NCBI GenBank assembly: GCA_036381175.1 | Contig: DASVDI010000053.1 | Span: forward strand, 1-64,000 | Origin: JAJUFS01 sp036381175 | GTDB taxonomy: Bacteria; Pseudomonadota; Gammaproteobacteria; Natronospirales; JAJUFS01 | Reading direction: 5' to 3' | DNA: 64,000 bases | Part shown: piece by piece, positions 43,014 through 52,139 of the stretch | Layout of the letters: each line of letters opens with the position of its first letter | Position numbering within the stretch: position 1 is the stretch's first letter | The notes under the pieces: model-generated | What the model saw: the letters and a program-made list of their open reading frames with translations, nothing else | Databases searched by the model: none | Told to the model about the DNA's origin: nothing | Program-made: the position numbers and the translations under genes

Positions 43014-43768
43014 CGGATTTCACTGTCGTCGTTCCCGCGCGTTTTGCGTCAACGCGTCTTCCCGGCAAACCGCTGCTGGATATCGCCGGCAAACCAATGA
43101 TCGCGCACGTCTGGGAGCGCGCGCAGGAAGCCGGTGCGGGGCGAGTGATCGTTGCAACGGACGATGAACGCATTCGAGCGGCGTGCGAGCAATTCGGCGC
43201 AGAGGTATTCATGACGGCGAAGGATCACGCGTCGGGTACGGATCGTATCAATGAAGTTGTCGCTGGATTGTCTGCGAATGACGATGATGTATTCGTGAAC
43301 GTGCAGGGCGACGAACCGTTGATGCCCCCCGAAAATATTCGCCAGGTCGCAGAACTTGCCGCGCTTGCCGGCACGGACATCGCCACGCTGCACGTGCCGG
43401 TCACATTACGCGAAGAATTCCTGGATCCGAACGTTGTGAAACTTGTTGCGGACGCTGAAGGTCGCGCGTTGTACTTCAGCCGCGCGCCGATTCCCTGGAA
43501 CCGCAATGGCGAGCGTGATGAAAATGGCTGGCCAACGGCGTTCGAAGGTGCGGTTCGGCATCTCGGTATTTACGCGTATCGCACCAATGCCTTGCGACGT
43601 TTCGCTGCGGCGCCTTCCTGTGTGCTCGAAGACATGGAAAGCCTGGAGCAGCTGCGCGCCTTGTGGATGGGCATGACGATTCGCACTTCCATCGCCGCGC
43701 GAATTCCGCCACGTGGTGTCGATACGCCGGAAGACCTGGTTGCCTTGCGCGGCCTGTTTTCCGTTTGA
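43010..43768 (+). CDS. kdsB: 3-deoxy-manno-octulosonate cytidylyltransferase KdsB
   Basis: A 252-residue enzyme (E. coli 248) that makes CMP-Kdo from CTP and Kdo for attachment to lipid A. Motifs: VVVPARFASTRLPGKPL, VFVNVQGDEPLMPP, YFSRAPIPWNR and HLGIYAYR. GTG 43010 overlaps the previous stop, so translation is coupled along lpxK-Trm112-kdsB. The upstream in-frame extension lies in the Trm112 gene and was rejected. Confidence 0.96.
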   Translation: MTDFTVVVPARFASTRLPGKPLLDIAGKPMIAHVWERAQEAGAGRVIVATDDERIRAACEQFGAEVFMTAKDHASGTDRINEVVAGLSANDDDVFVNVQGDEPLMPPENIRQVAELAALAGTDIATLHVPVTLREEFLDPNVVKLVADAEGRALYFSRAPIPWNRNGERDENGWPTAFEGAVRHLGIYAYRTNALRRFAAAPSCVLEDMESLEQLRALWMGMTIRTSIAARIPPRGVDTPEDLVALRGLFSV

Positions 43769-43790
43769 TCGTTTTTCGCGAAGATCGAAG

Positions 43791-44771
43791 TTACAGCGAT
43801 GTAAGAATCTTGTATGGCGTGTACAGGACGACTGTCAGCAATGACAGCAGGATCAACGCCAGCACGCCATTGATCGTGTGCTTCAGGAACTTGTAAAGCC
43901 CCCTGCGTGTCTGCTTCAGCTGCTTGCCCTTTTCCAGCATCGGTCCCAGCGTCGAGAACAAGGCATTGAAACCGCCGCGCCTGTCACTCGCATCGTTCGG
44001 AACGACCATCAATCGCATTATTCGTGAATAGAAGAAATTGACGATCCGTCCGAACCCGTTCATCGGGCGCGCGATGTCACACATCAGGATCAGTCGGTGC
44101 TCACCGGTGTCGTTGGCGGCATGGTGAATATAGGTTTCGTCGAACAGCAGCGCGTCGCCATCGCGCCAGGAGTAGGTCGTTCCATCAATGTTGATCCAGC
44201 AGGCGTCGGAGTTTGGTGTCGCGAGGCCGAGGTGGTACCGGAGCGAGCAGGCAAACGGATCCGAGTGCGGTGTCAGCTTCGAGCCGGGTGGCAGCAGCGT
44301 GAACAGGGCGCCTTTCACGCCTGGAACGGATTCTAGAATACGCACGGTCTCCGGGCATGATCGTTTCCCGGATTCGTGCGTGTAGCCGTACCACTTCAGG
44401 TAATACTTGCTCCATCCGTACTTGAAGAAGGTGTGAAAGCCGACATCGTAATACGCCTGCGAATCCCGCCGCGTCGTGTGTTCGAACGCCTTGCCGCGCT
44501 GAAGGGCGAGCGCTTCGTCGCGAATCGTTTTCCAGTTTTTCCGGATTTCCTCAAGCTCGGCGAAGTCCGCCAGATCCATGATCGGGCGGCGCGCGCGCCG
44601 CTCGGTAGCCATGTACAGCAGGCAATTGAACGGCGCAAACATGGGCCAGCATTTACGCATGTATTCCCTCAGGCTCACCGAACGGTAATTGCCGCGGAAT
44701 GCGTAAACGTAGGTAATGGATGCAATAAAAAACGATGCGAGCAGTATGAGTATCGCTGTTGCCGCGATCAT
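43791..44771 (-). CDS. Aspartyl/asparaginyl beta-hydroxylase family protein, LpxO-like
   Basis: A 326-residue protein with an N-terminal membrane helix (MIAATAILILLASFFIASITY), an Fe(II)/2-oxoglutarate dioxygenase domain (about 90-260) and a C-terminal helix (about 297-320). Metal residues are visible: the HxD of PHSDPFACSLRYHLGL and the distal His in YIHHAAND, with an Arg in HRLILMCD for 2-oxoglutarate. This layout matches LpxO, which hydroxylates the secondary acyl chain of lipid A. The location beside kdsB/lpxK supports that, though the substrate is inferred. Start 44771 has GGGGGAAA upstream and removes a poor N-terminal extension. Confidence 0.82.
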   Translation of the reverse strand: MIAATAILILLASFFIASITYVYAFRGNYRSVSLREYMRKCWPMFAPFNCLLYMATERRARRPIMDLADFAELEEIRKNWKTIRDEALALQRGKAFEHTTRRDSQAYYDVGFHTFFKYGWSKYYLKWYGYTHESGKRSCPETVRILESVPGVKGALFTLLPPGSKLTPHSDPFACSLRYHLGLATPNSDACWINIDGTTYSWRDGDALLFDETYIHHAANDTGEHRLILMCDIARPMNGFGRIVNFFYSRIMRLMVVPNDASDRRGGFNALFSTLGPMLEKGKQLKQTRRGLYKFLKHTINGVLALILLSLLTVVLYTPYKILTSL

Positions 44772-44953
44772 GCTGTTTCCCCCGAAGAGTGCTTCCTTGC
44801 CTTCAGCCCTGTTGCCGGGCGCCCGACGGAAAAATAGAGGAATGAGCGCCGGAAGGGAAGAGCGCGGCACCTTCTGGTGCGTCATTTCAGGGTGAATGCG
44901 GCTATCTGGAAAGTCCCTGCCGCTTTGCGTCAGCGGGCGAATCCCGCGCGCAT

Positions 44954-45271
44954 TCAGCTTATTCGCAACTTGCTCCTGTGACTGGCAATGACGCTTTTCT
45001 GCGCAACGAGAAATACCTGGTTCTTCGCCTCGCCGGACAACGGCTTTCCGAATCGCGCTTCAAAGGCCTCGCTCACAGCGTCGGAAATTCTTGCTGCGGC
45101 CACGCTTGCGGGTTCCCGAACGGGACGGGATGCGGATGTCACAACCTTGATCGCGTGCGGGCGGCAAAAGGAGTAGAACTCCTCGAATTTCCATGTGGCG
45201 AGTCCGGCCTTTTTCAGTTCTCCGTAGTATCGGCGCGCGTAATTTTTTGCCTTGCGTTCAATTTCGTTCAT
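44954..45271 (-). CDS. Small hypothetical basic protein
   Basis: A 105-residue, predominantly helical and basic protein (MNEIERKAKNYARRYYGELKKAG) without signal or membrane segments. Not recognised as a family. There is an AGGGC element 8 bp before the ATG but no strong ribosome-binding site. It lies between the LpxO-like gene and the phosphatase, where Pseudomonas-type synteny would not predict a gene. An ORF on the opposite strand covers the same DNA; this frame is preferred because of its helical composition and start context. Confidence 0.45.
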   Translation of the reverse strand: MNEIERKAKNYARRYYGELKKAGLATWKFEEFYSFCRPHAIKVVTSASRPVREPASVAAARISDAVSEAFEARFGKPLSGEAKNQVFLVAQKSVIASHRSKLRIS

Positions 45272-45377
45272 CGAAGGTTGCCCTGTGGTTTCCTCGCCTT
45301 AAAGACCAACAGGTTCTGATATAAAGTGCCATCAGGTAATTCATTCGCGGAATATTCCAGGACGCAGGCTTGAGGTT

Positions 45378-45848
45378 ATGGAAAGAAAATCGATTCTCTT
45401 CGTGTGCATGGGAAATATCTGTCGTTCACCGACAGCGGAAGGCGTTTTTCGGCGATTGCTGGAGGCACAAGGCGATGGTCTGCAGGTGGAAATCGATTCG
45501 GCGGGAACGCACAGCTATCACACAGGTTCCGCACCCGATCGCCGCGCGCAGGCGGCGGCACTGCGGCGTGGCATCGATCTTTCCACGCAGCGCGCGCGCC
45601 AGGTAGTCGTCGAGGATTTCGAACGCTTCGATCTCGTGCTTGCAATGGACGAAGACAATCTCGCGATCCTGCACGCGCAATGTCCGCCACAGCGCCGCGA
45701 TCGTGTCCGGTTGTTTCTTGAATACGGCACGGTGGGAGAACGCAACGTGCCGGATCCGTATTACGGCGGCGACAATGGTTTCGAGCACGTGCTTGATCTC
45801 ATCGAAGACGCGGCACGGGGTTTGCTCGCAAGTCTGCGTCGATCCTGA
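45378..45848 (+). CDS. Low-molecular-weight protein-tyrosine phosphatase
   Basis: A 156-residue phosphatase. The P-loop VCMGNICRSP holds catalytic Cys10 and Arg16, and the general acid Asp is in VPDPYYGG. Such enzymes (Wzb/PtpA type) often regulate polysaccharide export kinases or LPS genes. It follows the lipid A/Kdo gene run as in Pseudomonas, where PA2978 sits after kdsB; no tyrosine kinase is visible nearby. Confidence 0.95.
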   Translation: MERKSILFVCMGNICRSPTAEGVFRRLLEAQGDGLQVEIDSAGTHSYHTGSAPDRRAQAAALRRGIDLSTQRARQVVVEDFERFDLVLAMDEDNLAILHAQCPPQRRDRVRLFLEYGTVGERNVPDPYYGGDNGFEHVLDLIEDAARGLLASLRRS

Positions 45849-45868
45849 AGCGAAAACGGGGAAACCCA

Positions 45869-46363
45869 ATGACAGCGACAACAACAAACAGCGTCATGTC
45901 ACCGCCGCGAAATTACCGTCCGATCCTGTACGGTGGTTTGCTTGCGGGAACGCTGGATATCCTGGCGGCGATTGTCAAAGGCGCTTTCGACGGACTCAAT
46001 GCAGAAATCATTCTGCAGTCCGTTGCGAGTGGATTGCTGGGTGGAAAGGCTTTTGATCCTGGCATCGTCGGTGCGGCAACAGGTCTGCTGCTGCATTTCC
46101 TGATAATGTTCGTGATCGGCGCGATTTTCGTTGCTGCGAGCCGCAGGATCGCGTTCCTGCTCAGGCACACCGTCGTCTCCGGCGTGCTGTACGGCGTTGG
46201 TGTCTACCTGGTCATGAATTTTGTGGTGCTGCCGTTATCGGCGATCCCGTTTCAACTGAATTATTCAGTTGCCGAGATCATTATTGGCCTGTCCATTCAC
46301 GTCACATGCGTCGGATTGCCGATTGCATGGACGATGAAACATTGCGGCGGAAAGTACTCGTGA
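45869..46363 (+). CDS. Membrane protein with about four helices, unknown function
   Basis: A 164-residue hydrophobic protein. Membrane helices are apparent at about residues 20-38, 68-90, 98-122 and 133-155. The first contains YGGLLAGTLDILAAIVKG, a pattern seen in small conserved YagU-like inner-membrane proteins, but no secure family match is claimed. It starts 20 bp after the phosphatase stop and probably shares its transcript. A strong terminator follows. Confidence 0.65.
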   Translation: MTATTTNSVMSPPRNYRPILYGGLLAGTLDILAAIVKGAFDGLNAEIILQSVASGLLGGKAFDPGIVGAATGLLLHFLIMFVIGAIFVAASRRIAFLLRHTVVSGVLYGVGVYLVMNFVVLPLSAIPFQLNYSVAEIIIGLSIHVTCVGLPIAWTMKHCGGKYS

Positions 46364-46399
46364 TTTGATTGCACGTTTGACGCATCGGGAAACACGACA

Positions 46400-46434
46400 A
46401 AAGAAAACCGGCCATTGGCCGGTTTTCTTTTTTT
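46400..46434. terminator. Bidirectional rho-independent terminator
   Basis: A long palindrome AGAAAACCGGCC-ATT-GGCCGGTTTTCT has A-runs on one side and T7 on the other. It lies between the convergent membrane-protein gene and rne and can stop both transcripts. Confidence 0.9.
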
Positions 46435-46453
46435 AACGTCAACGTCGCGTCGT

Positions 46454-49234
46454 TCAGCTATCCGAACCCGTTGGCTTGTCTTTGTCGCCCTCGTTCTCGC
46501 GATCATCGCGGCGAGTCTCGATTTTCACAAGGCCTTCGTTGGAGCGCTTGATCGCCTGGATGCGTTTCAGCACTTCGTCGGCTGAACGCGTCGATCCACT
46601 CGCGGTGTTCTCCTTGCTCACGGGCGCTGGCGGTGCCGGTTCCGGCTTCAGTTCGGCTTTTGCGGCGGGTTCGACAGGACCTTTGACAGGCGCTTCGGCC
46701 TTGGGTGCCGGCGTCGCGGTTTCAACCGGACCTTTTGCAGGTTCCTGTGATCTGATCGGTGCTTCGACACTCGGCGCCACCTCCGGTTTGCGTTCACGCG
46801 GAATGGCGACAGGGCGAATGCCCGAAGGCGCGCGTTCGGTCGTTGCTTCCGGTACGCGAGTTTCGGTGGATGTTTCGTTGCGAACCGGCGCTTCGGTTTT
46901 CACGCTTTCCGTTTTCACTTCCCGGGTCTCGTTGGCCACGAGCGCCTCCGGAACCGGTTTCACGACCGGTTTTGCATCGGGTTTCACTTCCGCTTGTGTT
47001 TCGGATTTCACGGGTGCTGTAGGCGTTTCATCACGCGGCGGGCTGACAGGCTTTTCGGTTTGCGCGCGCGACTCGTTCGCGGCACCGGCATCTTGTCCGT
47101 TCGCCGATGGCTTGCCGGAGGCTGCTGCGTTCTGCGCGTTGCCCTGCGCGGCGGCGTCACCGCTCTTGCGCCGACGACGTCCACCGCGGCGACCGCGCCG
47201 CGTATTCCTGCTGCGGCCGGTTTCCTTCTCGGTTTCATCCGTCTTGTTGTCGCGCGGTGCCTGTTCCGCTGGCGCGGCTTTCTGCTCGACGGGCTTGCGG
47301 GACTGTTCGTCGCGCCGGGTTTTCTGCTCCGGCTTCTGTTCGTCGCGCTGTCGCTTGCGTGCACCATTATTGCCACGCGATTCGTCCTTGCGCGTTTCAT
47401 CGTTGCGCGCCTCGTCACGACGACCACCACGACGCGGACGCCGTGTGCGACCGTCTTCCTGTTGCCGGTTGTCGCGACTGCGCGTGCCGCGCGCTTGCGC
47501 GGCACGCCGTTTCTGTTCCTTGCGTTCCTCGGTTCCGGTGCTGCCGAACAGGAAACGCCACAGGCGCGTCAGCAACCCAGGCTGCGGTTGTGCGGTTGCG
47601 CGTGCTGCCGGCGCGGGCGCAGGCGTCGAAGGCGCGAGCGTCTTGACGGCCGGCTCTTCCGGCAACTTCTGGCTTTCGCCGGTGAGGTAGGCAGGCACAT
47701 TCGCCGTATCTTCGGGTTCCGCCAGCGCGTAACTCGCCGTGCGCGTACCGTTGCTGCCGATTTCATCGTCGCGCTGACGCAGGATTTCGTAATCCGGCGT
47801 TTCGATGTTCGGGTTCGGCACGAGGATGACGTCAACGCGGCAGCGCTGCTCGATGCGCAGGATGCCGTCGCGTTTTTCGTTGAGCAGGAAGGTCGCGGCT
47901 TCCACCGGCAGCTGCGCGACAACGCGCGCAGTCTTTTCCTTCATCGCTTCTTCTTCGATCAGGCGAAGCACGGACAGCGACAGCGATTCGATGCTGCGAA
48001 TGCGGCCCTCGCCATGGCAGCGCGGGCAGACCTGCTGGCTGGATTCGCCGAGCGAAGGACGCAGGCGCTGGCGCGACATTTCCATCAGGCCGAAACGTGA
48101 GATGCGCCCGATCTGCACGCGTGCGCGATCCATCTTCAGCGCATCGCGCAGCCTGTCTTCGACCGCGCGCTGGTTGCGGTTGCTCGCCATGTCGATGAAG
48201 TCGATGACGATCAGCCCGCCCATGTCACGCAGGCGAAGCTGTCGCGCAACTTCCTCGGCAGCTTCAAGGTTGGTGTTGAGCGCGGTTTCCTCAATGTCGC
48301 CGCCCTTGGTGGCGCGCGAGGAGTTCACGTCAATGGAAACCAGCGCCTCGGTGTGGTCGATGACCAGCGCGCCGCCGGAGGTCAAACGCACTTCGCGGCG
48401 GAAGGCGGATTCGATCTGCGATTCGATCTGGAAGCGCGTGAACAGCGGCACGCGATCCTGGTAAACCTTCAGCTTCGACAGGTTGTGCGGCATCACGGAT
48501 TCCATGAACCCTTTCGCCTGTTCGAAGATTTTCGCGTCGTCGATCAGGATTTCGCCCACGTCGGTGCGCAGGTAATCACGCAGCGCACGAATGATGACGT
48601 TCGATTCCTGGTAGATGAGCGCCGGCGGTTTCATTTCCTCGCCGGCTTTCTGGATCGCTTCCCAGATGGTGACGAGGTAATCGAGATCCCACTGCAACTC
48701 TTCGACGCTGCGACCAACACCGGCGGTGCGCACGATCGCGCCCATGCCTTTCGGGATGTTCATGGCAGAAAGCGCTTCGCGAATTTCGTCGCGGTCTTCG
48801 CCTTCGATGCGGCGCGACACGCCACCGGCGCGCGGATTGTTCGGCATCAGCACAAGGAAGCGGCCGGCGAGGCTGATGAAGGTTGTCAATGCCGCGCCCT
48901 TGTTGCCGCGTTCTTCCTTCTCGACCTGCACCAGGACTTCCTGGCCTTCGCGCAGCACGTCCTTGATGTTGATGCGGCCGCTTTCCGGCGCGCCGTCGCG
49001 AAAATAACTGCGGGAAATTTCCTTCAGCGGCAGGAAGCCGTGGCGCTCGGAACCGTAATCGATGAATGCCGCTTCCAGCGAAGGCTCGATCCGTGTGATC
49101 CGGCCTTTGTAGATGTTGGCTTTTTTCTGTTCGCGGGAGGGAACCTCGATGTCGAGGTCGTAAAGCTTCTGGCCGTCAACCATGGCCACGCGCAACTCTT
49201 CCGGCTGAGTTGCATTGATGAGCATTCTCTTCAT
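46454..49234 (-). CDS. rne: Ribonuclease E
   Basis: A 926-residue endoribonuclease that starts mRNA decay and processes 9S and tRNA precursors. The catalytic half is canonical: S1 domain (about 40-120), the 5'-sensor region, catalytic Asp302 in SIDVNS and Asp345 in VIDFIDM, and the zinc-link CPRC with Cys403 and Cys406. Residues from about 530 on are a disordered scaffold rich in Arg/Lys, Glu, Pro and Ala, with arginine-rich RNA-binding patches and PVKxE-type tandem segments. The C-terminal half is shorter than in E. coli (1061 aa). Start MKRMLINATQ is typical. A hairpin overlapping the ribosome-binding site precedes it. Confidence 0.97.
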   Translation of the reverse strand: MKRMLINATQPEELRVAMVDGQKLYDLDIEVPSREQKKANIYKGRITRIEPSLEAAFIDYGSERHGFLPLKEISRSYFRDGAPESGRINIKDVLREGQEVLVQVEKEERGNKGAALTTFISLAGRFLVLMPNNPRAGGVSRRIEGEDRDEIREALSAMNIPKGMGAIVRTAGVGRSVEELQWDLDYLVTIWEAIQKAGEEMKPPALIYQESNVIIRALRDYLRTDVGEILIDDAKIFEQAKGFMESVMPHNLSKLKVYQDRVPLFTRFQIESQIESAFRREVRLTSGGALVIDHTEALVSIDVNSSRATKGGDIEETALNTNLEAAEEVARQLRLRDMGGLIVIDFIDMASNRNQRAVEDRLRDALKMDRARVQIGRISRFGLMEMSRQRLRPSLGESSQQVCPRCHGEGRIRSIESLSLSVLRLIEEEAMKEKTARVVAQLPVEAATFLLNEKRDGILRIEQRCRVDVILVPNPNIETPDYEILRQRDDEIGSNGTRTASYALAEPEDTANVPAYLTGESQKLPEEPAVKTLAPSTPAPAPAARATAQPQPGLLTRLWRFLFGSTGTEERKEQKRRAAQARGTRSRDNRQQEDGRTRRPRRGGRRDEARNDETRKDESRGNNGARKRQRDEQKPEQKTRRDEQSRKPVEQKAAPAEQAPRDNKTDETEKETGRSRNTRRGRRGGRRRRKSGDAAAQGNAQNAAASGKPSANGQDAGAANESRAQTEKPVSPPRDETPTAPVKSETQAEVKPDAKPVVKPVPEALVANETREVKTESVKTEAPVRNETSTETRVPEATTERAPSGIRPVAIPRERKPEVAPSVEAPIRSQEPAKGPVETATPAPKAEAPVKGPVEPAAKAELKPEPAPPAPVSKENTASGSTRSADEVLKRIQAIKRSNEGLVKIETRRDDRENEGDKDKPTGSDS

Positions 49235-49754
49235 TGTTTTGATCCTGCAGACGCTCCGTCATGGTCTGCGCAGGATCACGTTGTGCCGGTCGGGCCAGTG
49301 ATGGCCGAGGTCAAGGTTCCGCCTGTGTTCGCGCTGCCTGCTCGTTATTCTTGCTTCGAGGGGGCGGCTGCGGGGAGTCCTGCCTGTCGTACTTCGGCGC
49401 TACGTGACCATGCCGGGCATGGGAGCGCATCGTTTCTGCCGTCCTGCTGCATCCCTGGAAATGGCGGGGGCGGACGGCGGTTCATAAAACAGGACCCGGC
49501 TGCTTGACGGGCCCACCCAAAAATCTGTTCCTGTACCCGCCGGCGCTGTAGATTTTCGCGACCGCGCTGCTGGGAAACCGGCTCATGTACAATCCGTGTT
49601 TCCGCCTGGCTGGCGCCATCGCGCTTGTCGCGATACGGCGCCTGGCCGGTACGTTAAGGGGAGCCATTCGCGACGCCGATGTCTTTGGCGCCTTTTCTCG
49701 AAGCAGCGGTCCCCCGTGGCCGCGTCATCTTAGCAATCCTAAGTAGTTGTATCA
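49235..49754. promoter_or_regulatory. Divergent rne/rluC intergenic region (rne 5' UTR candidate)
   Basis: These 520 bp carry no supportable gene; a 61-codon minus ORF at 49482-49667 looks like chance translation. Adjacent to rne, 49241-49277 folds into a hairpin with arms GATCCTGCAGAC and GTCTGC(GC)AGGATC; its 3' arm on the minus strand holds AGGAT, the only plausible ribosome-binding site of rne. A small CTTAG-N5-CTAAG hairpin (49729-49743) precedes rluC. E. coli rne is autoregulated through a long structured 5' UTR, and the same is inferred here. Promoters were not assigned. Confidence 0.55.
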
Positions 49755-50726
49755 ATGAGTGAATTTGACAGTGCGGCAGTGCCACGTGCGCGGATCGTCG
49801 AGGCCTCGGGCGAAGACGAAGGACAGCGTCTCGACAATTTCCTGATTCGTCATCTCAAGGGCGTGCCGCGCAGCCACATTTACCGTTTGCTCCGCACCGG
49901 CCAGGTGCGCGTGAACGGCGGGCGCGTGAAGGCGCAGCACCGCATTGCCGCGGGTGACAAGGTGCGCCTGCCACCGGTGCGCCAGGCGGCGGAAAGCGAT
50001 GCACCGCCGCCGCCAAAGCGCGCAAAACGGGAGCTTGAAGACCGCGTCCTCTTCGAGGACGAGCGCGTCATTGTCGTCAACAAACCGTCCGGCATGGCTG
50101 TGCATGGCGGCAGCGGCTTGAGTTTCGGTGTCATCGAAGCGCTTCGCTCGGCGCGGCCGGATGCGCCATTCCTGGAGCTTGCGCATCGCCTCGACCGGGA
50201 AACCAGCGGTTGCCTGGTGATCTGCAAGAAACGCAGCGCGTTGCGGCGCGTGCACGAGCTGCTGCGCGAAGGCGGCGTGGAAAAACGCTACCTCGCGCTG
50301 GTGGGTGGTTCCTGGAGCCGCAAGCAGGAGGAAATCCGCCTCTCGCTGAAAAAACAGGTCCACGGCGGTGAGCGCATGGTCGATGTGCGCGATGACGGGA
50401 AGGAATCCGTCAGCCGCTTTCGCGCCATCGAGTATTACCCCGGCGCAACCTTGATGGAGGTTGATATCGAAACCGGGCGCACGCACCAGATTCGCGTGCA
50501 GGCCGCGCATGTGGGGCATCCGCTGCTTGGCGATGACAAATACGGCGACCGCCACGCAAACCGGGAATTCCGCAAGCTCGGCCTGAAGCGGCTGTTTCTC
50601 CATGCTGCCAGCGTCGGTTTCGAATGGCCGGATAACCACAACCGCGTGGACGTGAGCGCGCCGCTGGACGACGATCTGCGCCACGTGATCGATCGTCTTG
50701 AATCGTTGCCGGCGCGACGGCGATGA
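49755..50726 (+). CDS. rluC: 23S rRNA pseudouridine synthase RluC
   Basis: A 323-residue RluA-family enzyme (E. coli 319). An S4 RNA-binding domain (about 22-80, LDNFLIRHLKGVPRSHIYRLLRTGQVRVNGG) precedes the catalytic domain with HRLDRETSG, whose Asp147 is the nucleophile. RTHQIRVQAAHVGHPLLGDDKYGD is also present. It modifies U955, U2504 and U2580 of 23S rRNA. Divergent from rne, as in E. coli. The stop overlaps the HAD gene by ATGA. Confidence 0.95.
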   Translation: MSEFDSAAVPRARIVEASGEDEGQRLDNFLIRHLKGVPRSHIYRLLRTGQVRVNGGRVKAQHRIAAGDKVRLPPVRQAAESDAPPPPKRAKRELEDRVLFEDERVIVVNKPSGMAVHGGSGLSFGVIEALRSARPDAPFLELAHRLDRETSGCLVICKKRSALRRVHELLREGGVEKRYLALVGGSWSRKQEEIRLSLKKQVHGGERMVDVRDDGKESVSRFRAIEYYPGATLMEVDIETGRTHQIRVQAAHVGHPLLGDDKYGDRHANREFRKLGLKRLFLHAASVGFEWPDNHNRVDVSAPLDDDLRHVIDRLESLPARRR

Positions 50727-51397
50727 GTTGGCGTCTGCTGATTTTCGACTGGGACGGTACGCTGATGGATTCGGCGGGGCACATCGTCGCGGCGGTTCGC
50801 GCCGCCGCTGAAGATATTGGCGCCCGCGTACCTGCGGACGATGAGGTCCGTCACGTCATCGGGCTGGGCCTGCGCGAAGCTATCGCAGCCGCCATGCCCG
50901 GGATCGAAGATGCGGACTACGAACGTTTCGTCGCGGCGTACCGCCAGCGCTTCTGGCAGGAATCGCTGCACGGCCAGGCCTTGTTTCCGGGCGCGCGCGA
51001 AGTCCTGCTCGAACTCAAGGCGGCGGGTTATCTGCTCGCGGTGGCGACGGGGAAAGGCAAAAACGGTTTGAGGCGGGCGCTCGAAGAAGAGATGTTACAT
51101 CAAGTATTTGACGTAACTCGTTGTGCAGAAGAGACAGTTTCCAAGCCTGATCCGCGAATGCTGGTGGAAATCCTCGACGAACTGGGCCTTGAGCCGCATG
51201 AGGCGCTGATGATCGGCGACACCAGCTATGACCTCGAAATGGCGGCGCGGGCAGGGATGGATCGACTGGCCGTGAGTTATGGCGCGCATCGAAAGGCGTT
51301 GCTGCTGCCGCACGGCCCCCTGGGATTTCTCGATGACATCCGCGATCTGCCGCAGTGGCTGGCGAACGCGCACAAGGCAGTTCCCGAATCAGGGTAA
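50723..51397 (+). CDS. HAD-family phosphatase, subfamily IA (phosphoglycolate-phosphatase-like)
   Basis: A 224-residue HAD hydrolase. Motif I FDWDGTLMDS with Asp9 (nucleophile) and Asp11, motif II T in LAVATGKG, motif III Lys in SKPDPRM and motif IV GDTSYDLEMAARAG are present. A helical cap (about 20-80) is typical of subfamily IA. The equivalent gene after rluC in Pseudomonas is also a HAD protein of uncertain substrate. Its end overlaps the convergent maf gene by 9 bp. Confidence 0.88.
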   Translation: MSWRLLIFDWDGTLMDSAGHIVAAVRAAAEDIGARVPADDEVRHVIGLGLREAIAAAMPGIEDADYERFVAAYRQRFWQESLHGQALFPGAREVLLELKAAGYLLAVATGKGKNGLRRALEEEMLHQVFDVTRCAEETVSKPDPRMLVEILDELGLEPHEALMIGDTSYDLEMAARAGMDRLAVSYGAHRKALLLPHGPLGFLDDIRDLPQWLANAHKAVPESG

Positions 51398-51973
51398 TTG
51401 CAGGCCGGCGTCGCGCAGCAGGCCGGCGAGCGCGATCAGCGGCAGGCCCATCAGGGCGCTGGGATCGCTGTTTTCGATGCGCTCGAACAGCGTGATGCCC
51501 AATCCTTCCGACTTGAAGCTGCCGGCGCAATCCAGCGGCTGCTCGCGGTCCACGTAACGGCGAATTTCCGCTGCATCCAGTGTGCGGAATTTCACGACGG
51601 TTTCATCGAGCGCCTCGCGGATTTTTCCCGTTGCGGCATCGTGTACGCACACCGCAGTGAGAAATCGCACCGTATGACCGCTTGCTGCCGCCAATTGCGA
51701 CACGGCGCGGTCGAAGCTGCCCGGCTTGCCGAGCACCAGACCTCCAAGTACAGCGCACTGGTCGGAGCCGATGACCAGGCCGGAATCACGCAGTTCTGCG
51801 ACCGCCGCGGCCTTTTCCCGCGCGAGCCGCGCCACCATGTCTGCGGGAGATTCGCCGGAATGAAGGCTCTCGACGGTACCGGGTGCCGCAACATCGAACG
51901 GAATACCCAGGCGTTGCAATAATTCACGGCGGTAGGGTGAGGTGGAGGCGAGAATGAGCGTGGTTTCAGTCAC
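51389..51973 (-). CDS. Maf-family nucleoside triphosphate pyrophosphatase (YceF-like)
   Basis: A 194-residue Maf protein. The N-terminal LILASTSPYRRELLQRLGI, VARLAREKA and the GSDQC loop are family hallmarks. It hydrolyses modified nucleotides; the YceF branch prefers 7-methyl-GTP. Encoded next to yceD-rpmF as in E. coli, but on the opposite strand. The gap to yceD (52140) carries the yceD promoter. Confidence 0.92.
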   Translation of the reverse strand: MTETTLILASTSPYRRELLQRLGIPFDVAAPGTVESLHSGESPADMVARLAREKAAAVAELRDSGLVIGSDQCAVLGGLVLGKPGSFDRAVSQLAAASGHTVRFLTAVCVHDAATGKIREALDETVVKFRTLDAAEIRRYVDREQPLDCAGSFKSEGLGITLFERIENSDPSALMGLPLIALAGLLRDAGLQLP

Positions 51974-52100
51974 GGAATTACCTGCACTGCAATACGACGA
52001 GGGCCATTGTACCGGCTGCTCTGATGACAGTGGCCCGGATTTCGGCGTCGGGAGTCAAGTAAAAACAACGGCTTGGCTGCGGTTTTTCCCAAGAAACGCT

Positions 52101-52130
52101 TTGACACTGAAACTCGCGGCCAAGTAAAAT
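52101..52130 (+). promoter_or_regulatory. Sigma-70-type promoter for yceD-rpmF-plsX-fabH
   Basis: A perfect -35 TTGACA at 52101 is followed after 18 bp by TAAAAT at 52125. Expected initiation is near 52137, about 3 nt before the yceD ATG at 52140, so the message would have almost no leader. Confidence 0.75.
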
Positions 52131-52139
52131 TCCGCGCTT

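Noticed and set aside
40023..43768. Possible capsule or O-antigen cluster suggested by the LPS genes
   Set aside because: Only core lipid A/Kdo genes are present; no glycosyltransferase, Wzx or Wzy is visible.
44978..45319. 113-codon plus-strand ORF
   Set aside because: It is opposite the 105-aa hypothetical gene; its Cys/Gly-rich translation has no plausible fold and no ribosome-binding site.
46476..47690. 404-codon plus-strand ORF
   Set aside because: It is opposite the low-complexity C-terminal half of rne; the Ser/Arg/Pro-rich translation reflects that repeat-like sequence.
49482..49667. 61-codon minus ORF in the rne leader
   Set aside because: No ribosome-binding site and basic, chance-like composition; treated as untranslated leader.
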